IMG/VR virus record: IMGVR_UViG_3300043410_001892
Coordinates: 1-64,000 of that record
Reading direction: 5' to 3' (one strand)
Source: a virus
DNA: 64,000 bases
The notes beneath the pieces are model-generated. The model saw nothing but the letters and a program-made list of their open reading frames with translations, ran no database searches and was not told the DNA's origin. Below are positions 50,165 to 55,464 of this stretch, in pieces. The translations under genes were made by a program, and so were the position numbers. Numbering within the stretch: position 1 is the first letter of the stretch; each line of letters starts with the position of its first letter.

Positions 50165-50479
50165 ATGCCCAACCAAACTGCTAATCCCGCAATCATTACA
50201 GTGCTTGCAAAGTGCGTCGCCGACTTCAGATCTCAAGCAAAAGAGTATCTGAATGCAGTCGGACGTGACCTGGGCGATCTGGCTTACTTGGCAACTGAAG
50301 ATGCCAAGTACAATCTCAAATGTTTGAACAACTACAAACGATCTGGCGACTTTGACAAGCTGATCAAAGAGCTGAGATATCAAGACACACTGCCAAGAGA
50401 GAAAGTGTTTTGGGCATTGATGCAAGCCGGCCACTATCCAACTAAACAAGAACAGTTGGACATAGAGTTTTATTGTTAA
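50165..50479 (+). CDS. hypothetical protein
   Basis: 104 aa. TVLAKCVADFRSQAKEYLNA, LKCLNNYKRSGDFDKLIKEL, REKVFWALMQAGHYPT. All-helical. Confidence 0.7.
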   Translation: MPNQTANPAIITVLAKCVADFRSQAKEYLNAVGRDLGDLAYLATEDAKYNLKCLNNYKRSGDFDKLIKELRYQDTLPREKVFWALMQAGHYPTKQEQLDIEFYC

Positions 50480-50487
50480 AATAATAC

Positions 50488-50544
50488 TTGCATTTAACGT
50501 GCTAACGTGTATAATGTTACACGTTAGCGCAATAACGCGCTAAC
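50488..50544 (+). promoter_or_regulatory. class III promoter, copy 5
   Basis: TTGCAT, 16 bp, TATAAT (50510-50515) with both dyads. Drives 50568. Confidence 0.85.
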
Positions 50545-50567
50545 GTAATTAAATTGGAGAGCGAACA

Positions 50568-50858
50568 ATGGCATTAACAACAGAACAAAAAGCGCAAGTG
50601 ATGCAGATTGCAAATGCGTATGATGAAGAACTCTTGACTAAGATCGCAATGGCCATTACTGACAGTGGCATTATGCGGGACATGCTAACTGATGAGGACA
50701 TTGACACTGCAGAACAAATGGGTGTTGATGTTGATGCTGACGACTTTGACATTATGGATGTGAAGTATGACTGGGAGTTTAGACAAGCGTATGATGAACT
50801 CCAAGATGTAAGCGAGGACATGGAAGAGGCGTGTGAGCATCTACTGACGCTTATTTGA
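50568..50858 (+). CDS. hypothetical protein
   Basis: 96 aa behind TTGGAGAGCGAACA. ALTTEQKAQVMQIANAYDEE, then DADDFDIMDVKYDWEFRQAY and an acidic helix. Partial likeness to 48977. Confidence 0.7.
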   Translation: MALTTEQKAQVMQIANAYDEELLTKIAMAITDSGIMRDMLTDEDIDTAEQMGVDVDADDFDIMDVKYDWEFRQAYDELQDVSEDMEEACEHLLTLI

Positions 50859-50862
50859 TATA

Positions 50863-50872
50863 GGCCCCGCTG
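50863..50872. repeat. GGCCCCGCTG element
   Basis: Five bases after the 50568 stop; followed by GCACATGATACATTATGTGC, a short hairpin, and then class III copy 6. Confidence 0.75.
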
Positions 50873-50913
50873 CTCATGTAGCATATTATGCGAGCACATG
50901 ATACATTATGTGC

Positions 50914-50970
50914 TTGCATTTAACGTGCTAACGTGTATAATATAACACGTTAGCGCAATAACGCGCTAAC
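50914..50970 (+). promoter_or_regulatory. class III promoter, copy 6
   Basis: TTGCAT, 16 bp, TATAAT (50936-50941). The loop reads TAATATA, with the arms unchanged. Drives 50992. Confidence 0.85.
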
Positions 50971-50991
50971 ATAACTAAGCGAGTAATCATT

Positions 50992-51312
50992 ATGTGTATA
51001 AATTTACAAAAGTTTGCAACAAATAACTTTACAGCTAAAACTGGCTCCGGCCCCAGCAAGACCAGTGCGATCGCAGCGATTGCTTGGGAACGCAATGAGT
51101 ACAGCGGGATTAAACACGTTAAGACAGTTGTAAATGAGCTTAACGCGATTGTTGATCGATACACAGATGTTGGTTGGAACGATGGCGACACTGTGATGCA
51201 AGAGGTCATTGCGGAAGTTGAACAACACGATCACTTAGTGAACTACATAAACACAATGCTAATGATCCCAGAGTTCATTGAGGACACTGGCGAAGTAAGC
51301 GGAGCTTGGTAA
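50992..51312 (+). CDS. hypothetical protein
   Basis: 106 aa with a weak GCGAG. NNFTAKTGSGPSKTSAIAAI, VKTVVNELNAIVDRYTDVGW. TGSGPSKTSAIA superficially resembles a P-loop but lacks the G-K-S/T order. Function unknown. Confidence 0.65.
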   Translation: MCINLQKFATNNFTAKTGSGPSKTSAIAAIAWERNEYSGIKHVKTVVNELNAIVDRYTDVGWNDGDTVMQEVIAEVEQHDHLVNYINTMLMIPEFIEDTGEVSGAW

Positions 51313-51319
51313 TACGATG

Positions 51320-51390
51320 AGGGAGGGGGAGACCCCCTCCCGGGCGCCCGGGTTGGCGAGCCCAGCTCGGGGTGAGACCCCGACAACCGG
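51320..51390. repeat. GC-rich hairpin island 2
   Basis: GGGAGGGGG-AGA-CCCCCTCCC (51321-51341); CCCGGGCGCCCGGG palindrome (51339-51352); then GGTTG (51351-51355) pairs with CAACC (51384-51388) around two small stems CGAG/CTCG and TCGGGG-TGAGA-CCCCGA. Looks like a folded multi-stem structure. Confidence 0.75.
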
Positions 51391-51412
51391 TAACTGAATT
51401 AAAGGAGCGAGA

Positions 51413-51769
51413 ATGCAAACAGAGATTAAAGATCAAATAACGGTGTTAGAACAATTAGCCAGTCACGGACGCGAAGCTGTGCAGTATACGATGTCACAGA
51501 ATCCACGGATTGCGGCAATGGTCGATGGTGTTACATTCAACCACTTCCACAACATGCCCGATAAAGATCGAAAGATGATCAACGGTATGATCCGGCCAAC
51601 GATGGCACTTGAACTGGGAATGAACACTGGCGAGCTGGAAGCGATCATTGTTCGACTACACGAGACAACGACAGTTGGCATTGCGAGCACGACTGAAAGT
51701 GATGCGTTTGATTTAATATACAACTATGAGTTGGATGACTTGATCGATCAACTGAAGGTGGCACTATGA
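51413..51769 (+). CDS. hypothetical protein
   Basis: 118 aa behind AAAGGAGCGAGA. ITVLEQLASHGREAVQYTMS, GMIRPTMALELGMNTGELEA. Helical. ATGA overlap with the next gene. No family recognised. Confidence 0.75.
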   Translation: MQTEIKDQITVLEQLASHGREAVQYTMSQNPRIAAMVDGVTFNHFHNMPDKDRKMINGMIRPTMALELGMNTGELEAIIVRLHETTTVGIASTTESDAFDLIYNYELDDLIDQLKVAL

Positions 51770-51909
51770 GCAGACACGTGAAAGCGAAGCAACGATTTGT
51801 TGATGACATGATCAACTACTTCATACGTGGTCATGTAGTCAACGCCCAACAGGCCAAAGCCATTTATCAAAAGCATTATGCTTTGACCCCCCGGACAATT
51901 AAAGTGTAA
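51766..51909 (+). CDS. 47-residue basic protein
   Basis: SRHVKAKQRFVDDMINYFIR, GHVVNAQQAKAIYQKHYALT, ending TPRTIKV. Basic and helical, perhaps DNA-binding. Followed by the leader of a TFTVAGVS-family gene. Confidence 0.65.
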   Translation: MSRHVKAKQRFVDDMINYFIRGHVVNAQQAKAIYQKHYALTPRTIKV

Positions 51910-51926
51910 AAAAAGTAAAAAAATAC

Positions 51927-51986
51927 TTGTTTTTTATTTTTTTACTTGTATAATAGTTTGCAAGTTAAGCAATATTGCTTAACTTG
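51927..51986 (+). promoter_or_regulatory. promoter with 26-bp palindrome at the mRNA 5' end
   Basis: TTGTTT, 16 bp, TATAAT (51949-51954). About seven bases on, CAAGTTAAGCAAT-ATTGCTTAACTTG (51961-51986) is a perfect palindrome that would form a hairpin at the start of the mRNA. Drives 52033. Confidence 0.75.
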
Positions 51987-52032
51987 TTACTAAACGTAAC
52001 TTTTTTTAACTTTAACGTATAGCGTGTAAATT

Positions 52033-52419
52033 ATGCAAAATAACACTACTTTAATTACTGCAACAACAACAAATGCAACAACAAAATTGTTCTCACACGC
52101 GGGTATCAGCAAGCACCCAAGTGAGTCAATCGGCTACGACATGAGAGCAGGGAACAGTGCTAACAGATTTGCAAAGGAGTTGGCGCGTTATGGACACACT
52201 GAGATACGTGGCGTGTTGTTAAGCGAGCCCAAAACGAAGCTTGACGCTGCAATTGAGCTGCTGGGCAATGAACACTTCCAGGATGAGCTGGCGCAGACTG
52301 TGTTGAAAGCATACATTGCGAAAAACGGGGGCGTGGTGCCAGAAGCAACAACAACTGAAGTTGACGCAACAGACACTAAGAAGCACGGCAAAAGAACTAA
52401 AGAGCTGGCGCTGGCGTAA
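52033..52419 (+). CDS. TFTVAGVS-family protein (HAGIS branch)
   Basis: 128 aa. QNNTTLITATTTNATTKLFS, HAGISKHPSESIGYDMRAGN, SANRFAKELARYGHTEIRGV. The order GxS..(V)G...R.(G/A)NS..R.....(G)H.(D/E)IR matches 19181 and 47509. Closest relative is 54197 on the other strand; the first 12 residues and the leader are shared. Confidence 0.8.
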   Translation: MQNNTTLITATTTNATTKLFSHAGISKHPSESIGYDMRAGNSANRFAKELARYGHTEIRGVLLSEPKTKLDAAIELLGNEHFQDELAQTVLKAYIAKNGGVVPEATTTEVDATDTKKHGKRTKELALA

Positions 52420-52453
52420 GGCAACTGACAAGCACATGGACGTGCAAACTGTA

Positions 52454-52463
52454 GGCCCCGCTG
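52454..52463. repeat. GGCCCCGCTG element
   Basis: Between the 52033 gene and the next class III promoter. Confidence 0.75.
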
Positions 52464-52501
52464 CTCACATATACGCGTAGAGCAGCTGATAAAATTAGTG
52501 C

Positions 52502-52557
52502 TTGTTTTTTTAATGCTAACGTGTATAATATTACACGTTAGCGCAATAACGCGCTAA
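52502..52557 (+). promoter_or_regulatory. class III promoter, copy 7
   Basis: TTGTTT in place of TTGCAT, 16 bp, TATAAT (52524-52529), both dyads intact (GCTAACGTGTA/TACACGTTAGC; GTTAGCGC/GCGCTAAC). Drives 52586. Confidence 0.85.
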
Positions 52558-52585
52558 CAATACTTTAAACACTGAGGAGCGAACA

Positions 52586-52840
52586 ATGGCTAACTTATTA
52601 AGCAATGCAAACAAACTAGAACAAGCGGCTGCACTTGAAGCAAGAATTGCAGCATTTGTGAACAACGGCGGCACAATTAAGAGACGCGGCGTTGTTGAAG
52701 CTGTTGAAGACGACAGCGTGAGCGCAAAGGTTGCGCATGAACCCAAGAAGCTAACATGGGATGAGGCGCTTGCGGCACTTGACGCACTGGGACGCAACTG
52801 GCAAGCAGAACGCGAGGCAAGTGTGTTAGCTGAAGCGTAA
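52586..52840 (+). CDS. hypothetical protein
   Basis: 84 aa behind TGAGGAGCGAACA. ANLLSNANKLEQAAALEARI, AAFVNNGGTIKRRGVVEAVE, LTWDEALAALDALGRNWQAE. Helical, Ala-rich. Confidence 0.7.
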   Translation: MANLLSNANKLEQAAALEARIAAFVNNGGTIKRRGVVEAVEDDSVSAKVAHEPKKLTWDEALAALDALGRNWQAEREASVLAEA

Positions 52841-52903
52841 GACAACAGACAGTACAGTGCGAGCAATGAGCTTGCACTGTACACAACAACTGAGGAGCGA
52901 GCA

Positions 52904-53080
52904 ATGGCAATAGAATTATTGGCTGCCCGGACAGGGTGGGTGGCGCCGGTACAGAGAACCGGTGACCGGGACCCCGGGGCGGCGCGGCGCCGGGAGGCGG
53001 CCCGGCGGGCCGCGGCAATGAATAAAGACAGCAGATCATTTGCTGAAGTAATGGCAAGCGCGATGGCTGATCACAGTTAA
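52904..53080 (+). CDS. 58-residue ORF interrupted in frame by GC-rich island
   Basis: Behind TGAGGAGCGAGCA. MAIELLA, then about 31 Arg/Ala/Pro-rich residues coded by island 3, then AMNKDSRSFAEVMASAMADH. The flanks look like a normal small phage gene; the middle is inserted without breaking the frame. It may or may not still be made. Confidence 0.5.
   Translation: MAIELLAARTGWVAPVQRTGDRDPGAARRREAARRAAAMNKDSRSFAEVMASAMADHS
52921..53016. repeat. GC-rich hairpin island 3
   Basis: About 96 bases, nearly all G and C. Stems: CCGGT-ACAGAGA-ACCGG (52946-52962), CCCCGGGG, GGCGC/GCGCC, and GCGGCCCG-G-CGGGCCGC (52997-53013). Confidence 0.75.
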
Positions 53081-53169
53081 AAGTTGAGTTTGAATCAAGT
53101 GTGGCTGATTGTGATTGTCGGCTGCACTTACTAATAAGAAGCTGAGCCAATAGATTGTAGATACTAATT

Positions 53170-53180
53170 GGCCCCGCTGT
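53170..53180. repeat. GGCCCCGCTGT element
   Basis: Exact copy in the gene-poor stretch 53081-53798, which has no convincing ORF on either strand. Confidence 0.75.
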
Positions 53181-53270
53181 GCGGTTTGAGATAATAACTT
53201 GAATAGATTGAGCGAACTATTTGAGTAAAGAGTTTAAGAGTAGTACACGCTCCCCCTGCCAGTCAGGGTC

Positions 53271-53309
53271 GCCCGGATCATGCCGCATACATGGTTCGGG
53301 CTTTCTTTT
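53271..53309 (+). terminator. possible intrinsic terminator
   Basis: GCCCGGATCATG ... CATGGTTCGGGC with a T-rich run TTTCTTTT. CCCTG-CCAGT-CAGGG forms another stem just upstream (53254-53268). With no gene in front, it could end a short untranslated RNA. Confidence 0.5.
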
Positions 53310-53397
53310 GGCTCGCACTTGCTCAATGCTCGATCACATATCGGCCAACTCATTCTGCAATCAATAATCTCCCAATTCATTCTACCACAATATTCTG

Positions 53398-53408
53398 TGC
53401 CCCGCTGT
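53398..53408. repeat. TGCCCCGCTGT element (one change)
   Basis: Same element with GG changed to TG. In gene-poor DNA. Confidence 0.6.
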
Positions 53409-53574
53409 AACTTTTTTAAACTTGTTAAACGTGCTTAAAATGCACAAATTTTTAAGCTGAAATTCAAGCTGTAATAGTGGCTGTCAACGCGTTTAATTAG
53501 TAAGTAATACAAGTATAACACTACACTAAAAACAACAAACACAGCGCATTTTCGGAGGTGACCACTTCTATAAA

Positions 53575-53585
53575 GGCCCCGCTGT
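53575..53585. repeat. GGCCCCGCTGT element
   Basis: Exact copy, preceded by TATAAA as at 45949 (ATATAAAAGG), so the context is also partly kept. Confidence 0.75.
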
Positions 53586-53739
53586 GACATTTGAAGATCT
53601 GACCTATTGATATAGACTATTGACTATGGCTGATTGACTGACCAGATTGATAGTGAGCACATGGGCAGCGCGGCCATGCTGCCAGCTTACTCATTACTAT
53701 GTGAGCAATTGATCTATTGACAACTGATTGCTTTTGTGC

Positions 53740-53768
53740 TTGCTTGTATAGTGCTAACGTGCTATAAT
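53740..53768 (+). promoter_or_regulatory. hybrid class I/III promoter
   Basis: TTGCTT, 17 bp, TATAAT (53763-53768) then ATATTTTTTT (class I), but the spacer carries GTGCTAACGTGC, the class III half-site without its partner. Drives 53799. Confidence 0.7.
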
Positions 53769-53798
53769 ATATTTTTTTAACTACACACACAGAGGACA

Positions 53799-53924
53799 AT
53801 GATGATGAACAAACTGATTGCATACAAACTAATGCTAGTGGACACTCATGCTACTGCCAAGAAGGTCCATGGCTCATATGCTATTGCATCAGTGTATGAT
53901 CGCATTAAGAGATTAGAACACTAA
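53799..53924 (+). CDS. 41-residue hypothetical protein
   Basis: Behind AGAGGACA; three ATG codons in a row at the start. NKLIAYKLMLVDTHATAKKV, HGSYAIASVYDRIKRLEH. Basic. The only gene in 53.1-54.2 kb. Confidence 0.6.
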   Translation: MMMNKLIAYKLMLVDTHATAKKVHGSYAIASVYDRIKRLEH

Positions 53925-53976
53925 GAGTAAATGGAATGCGGTAACAGGGAAGTTGATGTGTTGAACATATGATGCT

Positions 53977-54002
53977 ATCGCTATAGTGATCACTATAGCG
54001 AT
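53977..54002. repeat. 26-bp perfect palindrome
   Basis: ATCGCTATAGTGA-TCACTATAGCGAT with no spacer. Contains CTATAG twice. Not near a gene start; 53925-54150 otherwise holds no ORF. Confidence 0.7.
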
Positions 54003-54099
54003 CAGGGGACCTCGATCCGGAACCTGCATTCAATCAGAGCTCGGGAATCGACTATCAGATACTAAAGATCAGCGAGCCCAACTACCAACCACCGCGTCA

Positions 54100-54110
54100 G
54101 GCCCCGCTGT
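54100..54110. repeat. GGCCCCGCTGT element
   Basis: Exact copy, the last one, 40 bases before the terminator of the - strand gene. Confidence 0.75.
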
Positions 54111-54151
54111 CACATATTATGTTATAGTATAACATAACACATAAAAAACAC

Positions 54152-54188
54152 ATAAAAAAGCACTACACTTAATTAAGTGTAGTGCTTT
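54152..54188 (-). terminator. intrinsic terminator
   Basis: Perfect 26-bp palindrome GCACTACACTTAA-TTAAGTGTAGTGC (54160-54185); on the - strand it is followed by TTTTTTAT. It ends the 54197 gene. Confidence 0.8.
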
Positions 54189-54196
54189 ATAACTTG

Positions 54197-54517
54197 TTAC
54201 GCTGTAATTACAGCACTAGTGCTATGTTTAGCTAAGTAAGCACTAAACAAATTTTGTGCTAACTCATCTGCAAAGTATTCACTTTGCTGTAGCTCTAGCA
54301 CTGCCTCGTACTCAGTACACGCTTTGCTTAGTGCTATAGCGCGTATCTCTGTGTGCCCATAGCGCCCAAGCTCCTTAGCAAACCTGTTAGCACTGTTGCC
54401 AAAGCGTACAGCGTAGCCTATGTGAGCTTTGGGGTGCAAGCTGACGCCTGCGTGTGTGTATGTTTTTGCGCTTGCTGTAGTAGCAGTTGCAGTAATTAAA
54501 GTAGTATTATTTTGCAT
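54197..54517 (-). CDS. TFTVAGVS-family protein (HAGIS branch), - strand
   Basis: 106 aa. QNNTTLITATATTASAKTYT, HAGVSLHPKAHIGYAVRFGN, SANRFAKELGRYGHTEIRAI. Inverted duplicate of 52033: the bases just before the ATG (TATAGCGTGTAAATT) and the first 35 coding bases are the same. It is the only - strand gene left of 55.4 kb. GC-poorer C-terminal half than its partner and 22 residues shorter. Confidence 0.8.
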   Translation of the reverse strand: MQNNTTLITATATTASAKTYTHAGVSLHPKAHIGYAVRFGNSANRFAKELGRYGHTEIRAIALSKACTEYEAVLELQQSEYFADELAQNLFSAYLAKHSTSAVITA

Positions 54518-54551
54518 AATTTACACGCTATAAAGTAAAATTAAAAGTAGT

Positions 54552-54638
54552 GCTAACGCTTTAAAGCGTTAGCGTTAAAACAAGTTAAGTAATTACTTAA
54601 CTTGCTTACTATTATACAAGCAAAAAATATTATTGCAA
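54552..54638 (-). promoter_or_regulatory. - strand promoter with two palindromes in the leader
   Basis: TTGCAA (54638-54633), 16 bp, TATAAT (54616-54611). Then CAAGTTAAGTAATTACTTAACTTG (24-bp perfect, 54581-54604) at the expected mRNA start and GCTAACGCTTTAAAGCGTTAGC (22-bp perfect, 54552-54573) further on. Compared with the twin at 51961, the palindrome centre differs but remains perfect. Confidence 0.75.
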
Positions 54639-54639
54639 G

Positions 54640-54960
54640 CTTTTTTTTACTTTTTTTACATTTTTTTTTGCATTTTGTAAAAAAAAATTACTTGCTTTTT
54701 TTATTTTTTTATGTTAAAATATTTTAAGCAAAAAATTATGCGAGGGGTGGGGGGTGTATATATACAACAAACTGTTGTTTTTTTGCAACAGCGCAACCTC
54801 TTTCTCCCTCTCTTTCCTCTCATTTTCCTAAACTCTTTTTTCAAAATCCCTTAAAAATCAACCATACAGAGGTAAAATCACCCCTCTGAATCTGTAAGTA
54901 CTTCTTTATAATTTTTCGCGCGGAAATTTTTTAAACCCTGTAGACCAAATCCGGGCCGAC
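54640..54960. other. low-complexity switch region, no gene
   Basis: Between the - strand gene and 55006. Poly(T)/poly(A) runs (54640-54715), GAGGGGTGGGGGGTG (54743-54757), TTTGTTG/CAACAGC elements, a pyrimidine tract CTCTTTCTCCCTCTCTTTCC (54797-54820) and GGGGTGATTTTACCTCTGTA-type symmetry near 54870-54890. I see no ORF. The composition would suit a replication origin or strand-switch region; not shown. Confidence 0.4.
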
Positions 54961-55005
54961 AATATCTAACAGTGATATATACAGTATGTCACAGTAGGAG
55001 TCCCA

Positions 55006-55200
55006 ATGGAACAATATAATCACATTTCTCGTCACGATATGAAGCCAGCAGCAGTAAAAGACAGTAGCGTCAGCCAATCCAACAGCCATCTATATAGCTT
55101 AGTACACCGTCTAATGGAAACGGTAGAAAAGCAGTCGAGGCAGATCTCTAGGCTGGAATCTACCATAAGTGAAATTTCCAGTACCATGCGAAATCAGTAA
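55006..55200 (+). CDS. coiled-coil protein
   Basis: 64 aa behind GTAGGAGTCCCA. The C-terminal half is a heptad-type helix (LVHRLMETVEKQSRQISRLE, STISEISSTMRNQ). No class I-III promoter is found; GTGATATATACAGTATGTCAC (54972-54992) upstream is a partial dyad. Confidence 0.65.
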   Translation: MEQYNHISRHDMKPAAVKDSSVSQSNSHLYSLVHRLMETVEKQSRQISRLESTISEISSTMRNQ

Positions 55201-55304
55201 TGGTAAGAAAAATTAAATTCATGGTAATATCAACTGTTTGTCCTCCAACTCTAAAAACAGTAGATTAAAGGTATTCGAGCCGGAATTAAGTTGGGGATAA
55301 AATA

Positions 55305-55332
55305 AAAGCCAGTTCACACCTGGCTTTCATTT
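55305..55332. terminator. bidirectional terminator
   Basis: AAAGCCAG-TTCACAC-CTGGCTTT; T-rich on both sides (CATTT on +, TTATTTTAT on -). It separates the + gene 55006 from the converging - strand genes. Flanked by a direct repeat AGTAGATTAAAGGTAT (55258 and 55338). Confidence 0.75.
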
Positions 55333-55464
55333 GGTTAGTAGATTAAAGGTATAAAAATTTGTTTACCAGCTGTTTCACAGTCTTGGTATGTTGTCATCTT
55401 TTTAATTATATATATCGGTTAAGCTCAAATGGCGTTGTATTCCTATTATCAATTATTTATTAGC

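Noticed and set aside
48895-50970. Regularly repeated GCTAACGTGTATAATGTTACACGTTAGC units looked like a CRISPR-type array
   Set aside because: Spacing is irregular (300-450 bases), each unit has promoter elements, and the intervals are protein genes with ribosome sites.
50992-51312. Possible P-loop (TGSGPSKTS) in the 106-residue protein
   Set aside because: The order GxxxxGK[ST] is not met and no Walker B follows.
52677-53150. 157-codon - strand frame across GC island 3
   Set aside because: GC-rich DNA lacks stop codons by composition; no start context and Pro/His-rich nonsense-like product.
53617-53823. 68-codon - strand frame in the gene-poor region
   Set aside because: It overlaps the promoter and start of the + strand gene 53799 and has no ribosome site.
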